From positions 1 through 64,000 of the forward strand of contig CASFGU010000025.1 in NCBI GenBank assembly GCA_949294395.1: DNA of 64,000 nucleotides. The letters are read 5' to 3'. Numbering within the stretch: the stretch's first letter is position 1; every line of letters starts with the position of its first letter. The translations under genes were made by a program, and so were the position numbers. This stretch comes from an uncultured bacterium (lineage in GTDB: Bacteria; Cyanobacteriota; Vampirovibrionia; Gastranaerophilales; Gastranaerophilaceae). The notes beneath the pieces are model-generated. The model was not told where the DNA came from, did not search any database, and saw nothing but the letters and a program-made list of their open reading frames with translations. Of the stretch, positions 1 through 7,252 are shown in pieces.

Positions 1-135
1 GAAGCGAAAGACAAACAGTATGATATAGACCTGAAGAACCTTGATACCGAGCACAGTGCTTTGCAGACCGAATACGATTCCATAAAGAGCACAATAGATA
101 AGAATGTTGAGAGAAGCTTCAAGGCGTTTTCGTAA
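1..135 (+). CDS. C-terminal end of a coiled-coil protein (partial, paralogue of 41198-42289)
   Basis: Frame 1 is open from the window edge to a TAA at 133-135. The 44 visible residues are charged and helical and end in the motif 'KNVERSFKAFS'. The protein at 41198-42289 ends 'KNVESSFKTFG' with matching spacing of Asp, Leu and Glu residues upstream, so the two are clear paralogues. The start lies outside the window. The function is unknown. The C-terminus looks like a long helical hairpin, as in the full-length copy. Confidence 0.8.
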   Translation, partial: EAKDKQYDIDLKNLDTEHSALQTEYDSIKSTIDKNVERSFKAFS

Positions 136-529
136 GGTAAGGCGATAAGCGGGCCTGATTAACTTTTTGTTCCTTAGCCCCTTGATGGAGAGGGTTAGGG
201 TGAGGGGTTAGTAAAGTCTGTCGGATTTACTAATCCGACAGATAAGACATTACGCACGCAAAAACTGAATGAGTGAAGGGTGAATGGTTATGGCACATTA
301 GTATTAATTTTCTCAACACGCTCACGCCATGCTCCCGCTATCGTTTCGAAAACTAATACTAATGTTCTGAAAGAGATTGTGAACAGTCATATCTCTGCGA
401 GCCTCAACGATAAATGTTTCAGAATGACATATCAAATGATAAAACCGTCAACCATTCAACTTTTCACCTGTTCAACTTTGTCGGGCAGGTATACACGCGA
501 CTTCAACTTTTTCTGCACTTACGCCTTTC
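136..529. other. Gene-free gap filled with intergenic repeats
   Basis: This gap lies between two convergent genes. It holds a purine-rich GAGAGGGTTAGGGTGAGGGG stretch at about 188-207, a palindromic repeat unit (219-436, listed separately) and a pyrimidine-rich 'ttcaacttttcacc' tract at about 453-475. Similar tracts occur at about 30.7, 37.4 and 38.8-39.1 kb. Reading frames that cross this gap have no ribosome binding site and no recognisable protein family, so I do not call genes here. Confidence 0.6.
219..436. repeat. Palindromic intergenic repeat, family A copy 1
   Basis: This copy shares a long core with 37154-37340. Both carry a small GTCGGATT/AATCCGAC hairpin, then a larger hairpin whose loop contains TTTTCTCAACACGCTC and GCTCCCGCTATCGTTTCGAA, then a shared segment ending TTTCAGAATGACATATC. 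The arms of the larger hairpin here are ACATTAGTATTA (295-306) and TAATACTAATGT (354-365), a perfect 12-bp match. In the other copy the arms extend into different sequence but still pair. Confidence 0.75.
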
Positions 530-934
530 TTATTTTTTTACAACAACATTTTTATACATATTGTTGTCCGGTGCATTGTTTCCGAGTTTTATTATTTTTT
601 CAAGTGCAAATTTTAAAACATTTTGCTTTTTGTTTGAAGTAAATAAAGTTATTTTATCCTGTTTTAAGTCCTCAAGCGAATTCACAATAATAGTACCGGC
701 TTTAGGTTTGAATCTTGTGAACGAAACAAAAGGAAAACCTTCTTTTTCTCCAATATCAACCCTAAGACGTGTCAGGAGATAAGCATTGTCTATATTTTTT
801 CGCGCAGTATTTAATTTTTCAAACTTACCGTGTTCAACAGCATAATCCGCAACCAGCTTTAGACTCTCACTGTGGAGGAATTTTGCTTTAAAATTCGGGG
901 TAAAGTTTCTGGAATTAGTGTTATTTATCAGCAT
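530..934 (-). CDS. Small lineage-specific protein with N-terminal FKAK motif
   Basis: This is a 134-residue protein of unknown function. The start has an upstream AGGAAA ribosome site. The N-terminus carries 'NFTPNFKAKF', the short F-x-A-K signature shared with several other proteins in this window. The rest is soluble and charged with no signal peptide or membrane segment. It lies just downstream of another small protein (950-1369) on the same strand, with a 15-base gap, so the two are probably cotranscribed. I do not recognise a characterised family. Confidence 0.75.
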   Translation of the reverse strand: MLINNTNSRNFTPNFKAKFLHSESLKLVADYAVEHGKFEKLNTARKNIDNAYLLTRLRVDIGEKEGFPFVSFTRFKPKAGTIIVNSLEDLKQDKITLFTSNKKQNVLKFALEKIIKLGNNAPDNNMYKNVVVKK

Positions 935-949
935 ATATTTTCCTGTTTA

Positions 950-1369
950 TTAAAATGATGCGTCAAGCTTTCTACCGTATGTATAATCAGGCTCTGACTT
1001 TACAAGATATTTAGAAGCAATTATGTCAGCCATTCGTTTTGCTTTTGACGGTGATGGCAGTGCATCCTGATTGAATAACTTTTTGTATTCTCTTGAGCCT
1101 GTATTATTTAATGCTTTAATTGAATCAGTATTAAATTTTGAAAAAGTTATGGTTTTGTTGTTGTAAAGGTTCGTAACATCAGTTTTGAAGCCGTCGCTGT
1201 TTACTTGAAGAACTACGTTTTTATGATGTTTGGCAAGATCGTTAAGTGCTCCTTCAATCTCGTCATGCCTGCCATTACCAATTTCCTTCACAATAACATC
1301 TTTAATGTCAGCATTTTCTTTGAATTTTGCCTGAAAACTGCTCTGACCGTCTATTTTGTTTACCTGCAT
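950..1369 (-). CDS. Small lineage-specific protein with N-terminal FQAK motif
   Basis: This is a 139-residue protein preceded by a good AAGGAG site. Residues 11-16 are 'SFQAKF', the same type of N-terminal signature as its downstream neighbour at 530-934. The remainder is mixed alpha/beta and charged, with no membrane segment. The pair is probably an operon. The function is unknown. The repeated appearance of this signature in otherwise different proteins suggests a sorting tag or an interaction motif rather than a shared enzymatic role, but that is inference. Confidence 0.75.
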   Translation of the reverse strand: MQVNKIDGQSSFQAKFKENADIKDVIVKEIGNGRHDEIEGALNDLAKHHKNVVLQVNSDGFKTDVTNLYNNKTITFSKFNTDSIKALNNTGSREYKKLFNQDALPSPSKAKRMADIIASKYLVKSEPDYTYGRKLDASF

Positions 1370-1383
1370 TTTTTCTCCTTATT

Positions 1384-1425
1384 AAAATCTTTACCTGCAT
1401 ATAATACCGGTAAAGATTTTTTTTT
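1384..1425. terminator. Hairpin between thiC and the downstream small genes
   Basis: Perfect 12-bp arms, AAAATCTTTACC (1384-1395) and GGTAAAGATTTT (1409-1420), are followed on the + strand by a T run. On the minus strand, where thiC is transcribed, the hairpin lies just after the thiC stop and ends in TTTT. It could end thiC transcripts or act in both directions. It sits directly before the ribosome site of the 950-1369 gene. Confidence 0.5.
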
Positions 1426-1431
1426 GCTATT

Positions 1432-2706
1432 TTATTTACACTCGTTAAAATATTCTTTAAAGATTTTTACACTGCAATACTTGCCGCACATAGTGCAAGG
1501 TTCTCCGTTATCAATATCTTCAAGCTTGCATTTGTCAATAGCAGCAGCTCTTTGAGCATTCCAGTCAAGCTTTTTGCGTGCAACCGCCATATCAAGATCC
1601 ATCTGGTAAGCTTTTTTATTTCCTCTTGCAAGATCTGCCGAGTGGGCTGCAATTCTGCTTGCAATAATACCTTCCCTAACCTGTCCGGCGTCCGGAAGCC
1701 CTATATGCTCAGCAGGAGTAACATAACATAAGAAATCAGCCCCGTGCATAGCAGCAAGCGTTCCACCGATTGCGGAAGTTATATGGTCATACCCCGGTGC
1801 AATATCAGTTACGAGCGGCCCGAGAACATACAGCGGAGCATAGTCTGTAAGAACTTTTATGGTCTCAATCATTGCCGGAATTTTATCAAGCGGAACATGC
1901 CCCGGCCCTTCAACCATTGTTTGAACGCCTGCTTCTCTTGCCCGTTTTACAAGTTCTCCGAGAACAAGTGTTTCCGCAACCTGACCTCTGTCTCCTGCGT
2001 CAGCAATGCACCCCGGTCTTAAACCGTCGCCAAGAGATAAGGTGCAATCGTATTCGCGTGCAATTTCAAGAAGTTCATCGTAATATTCATAAAGCGGGTT
2101 TTCTCTGCCGGTTGCCTTAATCCAGGAGGCAAGCATTGAGCCGCCGCGGGATACTATATCCATTACTCTGCCCTGTTTTTCAAGCTGGTCAACTACAAAT
2201 TTTGTAACCCCGCAGTGTACTGTAATAAAGTCAATCCCGTCTTTGCATTGTTTTTCTATGTCAGAAAATAATTTGTCTTTAGAAAGTTTTGAAATATCTT
2301 TATATTCATCAAGAGCTTCTTTTCCGGCCTGATACATAGGAACCGTACCTATCGGAAGTTTAGTTGCGGCGATAATTTGCTTTCTTGTTCCGTCAATATC
2401 GGAACCTGTAGATAAATCCATTAAAACATCAGCGCCGGTAGCTTCTATAATTCGGACTTTCTCCAGTTCCTGCTGAACATTAGAGCGCTCCATTGATGTC
2501 CCAATATTTGCGTTAATTTTAACGGTCATACCTTCGCCTACAGCTGTTGGAATAACGTCATCCCGCCTGTTATTTTTAAGAATAGCAATACGCCCCGAGG
2601 CAACATTTTCACGCACAAATTCTGGTGTTACCCCTTCTTTTTTTGCGATATATTCCATCTGCTCCGTAATTCTGCCGTTCTTTGCTTCAATAATTTGTGT
2701 AGTCAT
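1432..2706 (-). CDS. thiC: Phosphomethylpyrimidine synthase ThiC
   Basis: ThiC converts aminoimidazole ribotide to the hydroxymethylpyrimidine phosphate of thiamine, using a [4Fe-4S] cluster and S-adenosylmethionine. The protein is 424 residues, the short bacterial/archaeal form. The C-terminus has the cluster motif 'CTMCGKYC' with cysteines at about 404, 407 and 411. Typical ThiC internal motifs such as 'MYQAGKEA', 'TVHCGVT' and 'EGPGHVPLD' are present. A GGGAG ribosome site precedes the ATG. No other thiamine gene is adjacent. I looked for a TPP riboswitch in the roughly 130 bases upstream and found none. Confidence 0.95.
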   Translation of the reverse strand: MTTQIIEAKNGRITEQMEYIAKKEGVTPEFVRENVASGRIAILKNNRRDDVIPTAVGEGMTVKINANIGTSMERSNVQQELEKVRIIEATGADVLMDLSTGSDIDGTRKQIIAATKLPIGTVPMYQAGKEALDEYKDISKLSKDKLFSDIEKQCKDGIDFITVHCGVTKFVVDQLEKQGRVMDIVSRGGSMLASWIKATGRENPLYEYYDELLEIAREYDCTLSLGDGLRPGCIADAGDRGQVAETLVLGELVKRAREAGVQTMVEGPGHVPLDKIPAMIETIKVLTDYAPLYVLGPLVTDIAPGYDHITSAIGGTLAAMHGADFLCYVTPAEHIGLPDAGQVREGIIASRIAAHSADLARGNKKAYQMDLDMAVARKKLDWNAQRAAAIDKCKLEDIDNGEPCTMCGKYCSVKIFKEYFNECK

Positions 2707-2838
2707 TTTTCTCTCCCTAATTCTAATAAAATTATTATATCAGAAACATTAATCTTTGTAACAATGATGTTTCAAATGTTAAAGTTAATATCCATGCCTG
2801 CCGTCCTAGAGAATATAAGGTATTGGAGTGTGTGTATC

Positions 2839-2979
2839 ATGTACGAAGAATTGAAAAGAGAAAGAATAATTGTTGAATTAAAAGAACTGATAAATAAGGC
2901 AGATGATGTCAAAGATGATGTTGACAGCTACTGCGAATTTATGAAAGAAACTTTTCTAGCCGTGTCCGGCCTGAATTAG
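2839..2979 (+). CDS. Possible 46-residue acidic helical protein
   Basis: A short frame starts at an ATG preceded by TTGGAG about 14 bases upstream and encodes a charged, probably helical peptide 'MYEELKRERIIVELKELI...'. The composition looks like a real protein rather than random sequence. It lies between the divergent thiC and the + strand CoA-disulfide-reductase-like gene. No family is recognised. A longer in-frame start at 2695 would overlap thiC and is less likely. Confidence 0.45.
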   Translation: MYEELKRERIIVELKELINKADDVKDDVDSYCEFMKETFLAVSGLN

Positions 2980-3017
2980 CCGGAAGGACAATGCAAAACT
3001 TTCGAAATAGCGGTTAA

Positions 3018-3023
3018 TATGAT
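3018..3023 (+). promoter_or_regulatory. Putative -10 box for a leaderless start
   Basis: TATGAT lies 6 bases before the ATG at 3030, and no Shine-Dalgarno sequence is seen. The -35 region is not obvious. The spacing would place transcription start on or next to the start codon, as for several other genes in this window. Confidence 0.4.
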
Positions 3024-3029
3024 ACTGCT

Positions 3030-4385
3030 ATGAAAATTGTAATTATAGGAGGAGTTGCAGCGGGCGCAAAAGCTGCAGCAAAAGCAAGACGGCTTTTGCC
3101 GGATGCTGAAATAAACATCTATACCGATGATACTCATGTCTCATACTCCGCATGCGGTATCCCTTATTATATTGAGGGAAATTTCGAGGACTACAGAATG
3201 CTTCTGGTGAGGAGTCCGGAAGATTTTGCTAAGAATAATATTTTTGTACATCTTGAACACAAAGTTACAAGAATTATTACTTTTTCAAAGCAGGTTCTTG
3301 TAGAAGCCAAAAAAGAAGGTCACGCCTTTCTTGTTGATTATGACAAACTTATAATTGCAACCGGAGCAAGCCCATTTATCCCTAAAATTAAAAATGTCGA
3401 ATTGAATAACGTTTTTACTGTAAGAACTATTGAGGACGCTATTACTATCAGGAAAAAAGTCGAAACCTCTTCAAATGCGGTTGTAATCGGCGGCGGATAC
3501 ATTGGAATTGAAATGCTTGAAGCTTTTGTGCGGCAGGAAGTTTATACAACACTGATTGAAAGAAGTCCTTACATAATGAGCCTTTTTGACAGCGAAATGT
3601 CAGAACTTATTAAAACACAGCTTCTGTCAATTAGTGACAGAAAGTTCGATATACTTACATCAGAGATGGTGAGTGAATTTTCAGGAGATAACAACGGAGT
3701 AAATCTTGTTAAAACTGATAAAGGAAGAACCATTGACGCTGATATTGTCTGTATTTGCGCCGGAGTAAGACCGAATACAGAACTGGCAGAAGATGCAGGA
3801 ATTGAAACCGGCATTACAGGCGCTATTAAAGTCAATAAAAAAATGGAAACAAATATTCCGGATATTTATGCCTGTGGAGATTGTGTAGAGGAGAATCTTC
3901 TCATAAATAATACTCCAGTCTGGATACCTCTGGGTTCAACTGCAAACAAAGAAGGCCGTTGTGCCGCTATGAATGCCTGCGGGGTGGAAGATATTTTTGA
4001 AGGGGTTCTGGGGTCAGCAGTGACAAGGTGCCTCGGGCTCACAATGTCTATGACCGGCATTACCGAAGAAAAAGCCCGTGAATTCGGTTATGATGCAATA
4101 AGTGCAACGGTTACCAAAAATGACAAAGTAGGTTATATGCCTGATGCAAATAATATTACGCTGAAAGTGGTTGCGGATAAACAGTCTGGAAGACTCCTCG
4201 GCGCTCAGGGGATAGGCTCCGGCGATGTTGATAAGCGTATTAATACAATTGCCTCGGCGCTCCTCGGAAAGCTTACTGTTCAAGATTTTGATAAAAACGA
4301 TATTACATACGCTCCGCCGTTTTCAACAACAATTGATCCCCTCCTGAATGCAACGCAGATACTTATTTCAAAATTAAAGTCCTGA
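3030..4385 (+). CDS. CoA-disulfide reductase / NADH oxidase family flavoprotein
   Basis: This 451-residue pyridine nucleotide-disulfide oxidoreductase has an N-terminal FAD-binding 'IIGGVAAG' (residues 5-12). The single redox cysteine C42 lies in 'SYSACGIPYY', the signature of CoA-disulfide reductases and NADH oxidases. A second dinucleotide fold 'VVIGGGYIGIE' follows at about 152-162, then 'IYACGDC' at about 276 and a C-terminal dimerisation domain. It should use NAD(P)H to reduce CoA disulfide, a persulfide or O2; the sequence alone does not say which. Its 3' end overlaps the convergent gene 4363-5664 by 23 bases. Confidence 0.85.
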   Translation: MKIVIIGGVAAGAKAAAKARRLLPDAEINIYTDDTHVSYSACGIPYYIEGNFEDYRMLLVRSPEDFAKNNIFVHLEHKVTRIITFSKQVLVEAKKEGHAFLVDYDKLIIATGASPFIPKIKNVELNNVFTVRTIEDAITIRKKVETSSNAVVIGGGYIGIEMLEAFVRQEVYTTLIERSPYIMSLFDSEMSELIKTQLLSISDRKFDILTSEMVSEFSGDNNGVNLVKTDKGRTIDADIVCICAGVRPNTELAEDAGIETGITGAIKVNKKMETNIPDIYACGDCVEENLLINNTPVWIPLGSTANKEGRCAAMNACGVEDIFEGVLGSAVTRCLGLTMSMTGITEEKAREFGYDAISATVTKNDKVGYMPDANNITLKVVADKQSGRLLGAQGIGSGDVDKRINTIASALLGKLTVQDFDKNDITYAPPFSTTIDPLLNATQILISKLKS

Positions 4386-5664
4386 TATATTTGGCAACGC
4401 CTTCTCCCATAGAAAAGCAGCTAGCCTGAACTCTTAGCGCTCCCTGAGCCATAAAGTCGGCTGACAAACATCTTCCTGCAACAAACAAATTATCAATGTC
4501 TGCTGACATTAATGCTTCAACAGGAAGTTGATAATCGTTGTATTTTTTAAGGGTAGAGCCGTTCTTTTTGTTTGAGTGAACGTCTACGGGATAGTTTGAT
4601 ATTACAACAGGATGGTCAAATTTCTTACCGCTTCTTAAATCGTCAATTGTGTAAATATATTTGCCTCTAATACGTCTGGAAACCCTTACGCCAAGCATAT
4701 CCGCGATATTTGAGATATAAGCGTTTTCAAATCCGGGGAAGTATTTGCGGCAGAATATTAAGTACCTGTATATATTCTGACGTGCAAGCTGCAAGGCTTT
4801 AGAGATACTTTTTACCTCCAGAGAATTGTTATAGTCAATGACACGAGGACAGTTAAACGCTACTGTATCAGGCATTCCCGGCACTGTAAATATCTGAAAA
4901 TAGTTTGTATCATAGCGTTTGAGTATCTTGTTTTTAACAGCGTCATCAAATAAGGGTTTAAGCGCCCAATTTTTATCCTTATCCCACGTGTATGCCGTAG
5001 AAAGATGAATTATGCCATCATAATCCTCACAGGTTGTAACATTTCTGTCCTTATCAAACTCAACAAGCCATTTTGAAAACTTTTTTAAGTCTACACCGCC
5101 CATCATAAAACGCAGAGTTACAGGCTGAAATTCCTTATCTTTTTCAAGAAATCTGCAGTTTGCAATTTTTCCGATTTCACAATTTCCTGTTGCATCAATA
5201 AAGTATCTCGCTCCGATAGATACTGATAAATGCTTTTTCTCCATATCTAACTCGTCGGTAGATACTGATAAAATTTCTTTAGAAATTTTTATACGCTTAA
5301 TTTCTCTGTCCTCAAGCTTTACACTTATAATATGGGTATCAAAAAAGACTTCCACATTGGCTTTTCGCATAAGGTTATCCAGCGCAATCTTAGCTAGCTC
5401 CGGATTAAACCATCCGGAATTGTCCTGAAATGTTGTCTGCCCGCCGAGCGACTTGAGTTCAGCGGTTAGAGCGTCTCTAAATTCTGTGTTAATCTGGTTG
5501 TTTCCTGATTTCATTACAGGAATTACAAGGCCGGAGGTTATGGTTCCGCCGAGATGAATTTTTCGTTCTATTAAAAGAGTTTTCAGTCCGAGTTTTCCGG
5601 CTGTATAGGCTGCCGCACAGCCTGCGGTACCCCCGCCAATTACGACTACATCATAGTTATTCAT
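4363..5664 (-). CDS. FAD-dependent oxidoreductase (FAD_oxidored type)
   Basis: This 433-residue protein starts with a Rossmann FAD motif 'VVIGGGTAGCAAAYTAGKLG', followed by 'LLIERKIHLGGT'. The middle has 'GARYFIDATGNCEIG', and the C-terminus has 'LFVAGRCLSADFMAQGALR'. These are typical of the FAD-dependent dehydrogenase family whose substrates are mostly unknown. The N-terminus fits a cytoplasmic flavoprotein. The gene is convergent with and overlaps the CoA-disulfide-reductase-like gene. The ATG is preceded not by a ribosome site but by TATAAT 7 bases upstream. Confidence 0.8.
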   Translation of the reverse strand: MNNYDVVVIGGGTAGCAAAYTAGKLGLKTLLIERKIHLGGTITSGLVIPVMKSGNNQINTEFRDALTAELKSLGGQTTFQDNSGWFNPELAKIALDNLMRKANVEVFFDTHIISVKLEDREIKRIKISKEILSVSTDELDMEKKHLSVSIGARYFIDATGNCEIGKIANCRFLEKDKEFQPVTLRFMMGGVDLKKFSKWLVEFDKDRNVTTCEDYDGIIHLSTAYTWDKDKNWALKPLFDDAVKNKILKRYDTNYFQIFTVPGMPDTVAFNCPRVIDYNNSLEVKSISKALQLARQNIYRYLIFCRKYFPGFENAYISNIADMLGVRVSRRIRGKYIYTIDDLRSGKKFDHPVVISNYPVDVHSNKKNGSTLKKYNDYQLPVEALMSADIDNLFVAGRCLSADFMAQGALRVQASCFSMGEGVAKYIRTLILK

Positions 5665-5671
5665 GTTTTTA

Positions 5672-5677
5672 ATTATA
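5672..5677 (-). promoter_or_regulatory. -10 box 7 bases before the start of the FAD oxidoreductase
   Basis: On the minus strand TATAAT is followed by 7 bases and then the ATG at 5664. No Shine-Dalgarno sequence is present. A TTGCTT lies 16 bases further upstream. This suggests a leaderless mRNA. Confidence 0.5.
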
Positions 5678-5713
5678 TTCTTAACCTGAGATAAAGCAAA
5701 AAGGTTAAATAAT

Positions 5714-5975
5714 ATTAAAACCTAAACGGATAATCAACCGGAATTTTCCACCGGACGAAGTCCGGCTTTTTACCTGCCGTAGATTTTCGTGCAAAAACTC
5801 GGGTTATTGTGCAGGATGAACGGCTAGAAAATTGTATGTTAAGTATTAAAACCTAAACGGATAATCAACCGGAATTTTCCACCGGACGAAGTCCGGCTTT
5901 TTACCTGCCGTAGATTTTCGTGCAAAAACTCGGGTTATTGTGCAGGATGAACGGCTGGAAAATTGTATGTTAAGT
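5714..5975. repeat. Two 131-bp tandem copies derived from the 3' end of the prepilin gene
   Basis: Units begin at 5714 and 5845, and the same opening sequence recurs at 5976, where it is the stop and last codons of the prepilin gene. The two units differ at one clear site (CGGCTAG versus CGGCTGG). Read on the minus strand each unit ends in codons for 'WKIPVDYPFRF' plus stop, against 'WKIPDDYPFKF' in the gene. Each also carries the hairpin CCGGAC-GAA-GTCCGG-CTTTTT (5751-5771 and 5882-5902), which looks like a terminator on the + strand. Together they fill the gap between 5664 and 5977. Confidence 0.85.
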
Positions 5976-5976
5976 A

Positions 5977-6723
5977 TTAAAACTTAAATGGATAATCATC
6001 CGGAATTTTCCAGCCGTTTTCTTGAATTAAAGCTGTACAATAACCTTTATAAGGTGATGTTTTATTACATCCGTAACTTGAGTTATTAAGCAGATCGTCC
6101 CGTGTCAAACCGTTGCATACAGTTTTTTTTGTCCCATCCTCAGCCGTTTCTGTCTTGCAGATAAGCCCTCTGTATGGCTCAATTCCTTTTCCTTCATGAG
6201 CTGTCGAGATAATATTATTCCTGTTTGGTCTGAAACTGAAAGCAAAAAACTTTGTGCCGGCGCCGGGGCGTGAAATTGCCCCTTCACCACTAACTCTAAA
6301 GAATTCTTCTTTGTCAAAATTCTTTCCGAACGGGTAAAAAAAGATGTCATAGCCGGATTTAATTACCATAACACTTCCGTCTGCAAAATAGGCGGCTGTG
6401 TTATGATACATGTCATCAAAATGTTCTACCCGCACAGTTTTTAAATAATCTTTTAAATATGTATTATACCATGTTTCACAGTCAATTGTTGGGCTGTCAT
6501 CTGCCGGTGCACCGCCTGTGCAGAAAGACCAGTATTCTTTTGGCCCGTTTTTAAGTTCCGATAATTTTATTGCCTGATTGGCGACAGAATAAAATTTTTC
6601 TAAACGGGTTTCAACCGTTTTTTGCCTGTATTTTCCGACAAGCGACGGCATTGTCATCGCAGCAACTATCCCTATAATCCCAAGCGTAATCAATACCTCT
6701 GCCAGAGTGAAAGCTTTGTTCAT
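5977..6723 (-). CDS. Prepilin-like protein with N-terminal methylation motif
   Basis: This 248-residue protein has a class III prepilin signal, 'MNKAFTLAEVLITLGIIG', with the key Glu at +5 of the predicted mature protein and Ala rather than Gly before the cleavage site. A single hydrophobic helix follows, then a globular domain with paired cysteines (about 68, 80, 187, 196, 217, 227) that probably form disulfides. It is likely a minor pilin or pseudopilin exported by a type IV pilus or type II secretion machine, whose core genes are not in this window. An AAGGAGG ribosome site supports the start. Two copies of its 3' end lie directly downstream. Confidence 0.85.
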   Translation of the reverse strand: MNKAFTLAEVLITLGIIGIVAAMTMPSLVGKYRQKTVETRLEKFYSVANQAIKLSELKNGPKEYWSFCTGGAPADDSPTIDCETWYNTYLKDYLKTVRVEHFDDMYHNTAAYFADGSVMVIKSGYDIFFYPFGKNFDKEEFFRVSGEGAISRPGAGTKFFAFSFRPNRNNIISTAHEGKGIEPYRGLICKTETAEDGTKKTVCNGLTRDDLLNNSSYGCNKTSPYKGYCTALIQENGWKIPDDYPFKF

Positions 6724-6863
6724 TATTCCTCCTTATGTTAAGAAATTATACAATATTAGTGATTTATAAATCTTATTTAAGATACATATATCATTTATTA
6801 TAACTCATCATCATAAAATTGTCTATATGCTCAATAATTTGTAAAATAACTCTTGGAGAAGAT

Positions 6864-7088
6864 ATGACAGCACGTGAATTTGTAAAAATATTACTTGCAA
6901 AAGAGGGGATAACCTTGAAGGAACTTGCGCAGATAGCAACTCAAAAGGGTTCAAAGAAGTTTACACCGGACGGTCTGTCGCACAAAATGCGCCTCGGAAC
7001 TCTCCGATTTGATGATGCAGAGTTTTTTGCAAAAATTTTTGGCTACGAAATAGAATTACGAAAAATTCCCCAAAATAATCCGGATTAA
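6864..7088 (+). CDS. Small DUF6471/HTH-like protein
   Basis: This 74-residue protein starts at an ATG with a GGAG site 8 bases upstream, so I use this start rather than the longer frame from 6819. It contains 'FVKILLAKEGITLKELAQIA' and 'LSHKMRLGTLRFDDAEFFAKIFGYEIEL', which look like a compact helix-turn-helix of the type in DUF6471 or Xre-related proteins. It is probably a small DNA-binding regulator. A perfect inverted repeat lies just after its stop (7092-7112). The family assignment is from pattern memory. Confidence 0.65.
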   Translation: MTAREFVKILLAKEGITLKELAQIATQKGSKKFTPDGLSHKMRLGTLRFDDAEFFAKIFGYEIELRKIPQNNPD

Positions 7089-7091
7089 AAT

Positions 7092-7112
7092 TATATAACG
7101 CATAGTTATATA
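7092..7112. promoter_or_regulatory. Perfect 8-bp inverted repeat
   Basis: TATATAAC and GTTATATA are separated by GCATA. There is no T run, so it is a poor terminator. It could be a binding site for the small HTH protein encoded immediately upstream, or a transcript 3'-end structure. The rest of the gap to 7252 shows nothing else clear. Confidence 0.35.
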
Positions 7113-7252
7113 CCGATAACATGATTGAGGAATTATTTAATATATAAATAACAAAACCTTAAGTATTATTTTATTTTCTCCTGAACAGGCTAATCCATTA
7201 AGACTTTAGCTTAACTTTTTGTACTCACCGCTGTTTCGCTGCCACTATTTTT

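Noticed and set aside
136-529. CRISPR array or phage attachment site
   Set aside because: The repeats are palindromic, dispersed and not regularly spaced, and no cas, integrase or tRNA is nearby.
280-782. Overlapping + strand frames over the first gap and the 530-934 gene
   Set aside because: They run through repeats and antisense to a better-supported gene, with no ribosome site or family resemblance.
2707-2838. TPP riboswitch upstream of thiC
   Set aside because: No CTGAGA-type core or paired thi-box structure was visible on the minus strand; only a short leader with a GGGAG site.
5714-6723. Diversity-generating retroelement (template/variable repeat) at the prepilin 3' end
   Set aside because: The three differences in the shared stretch all fall at A positions of the gene copy, but the number is tiny, the copies are direct tandem units, and there is no reverse transcriptase or accessory gene in the window.
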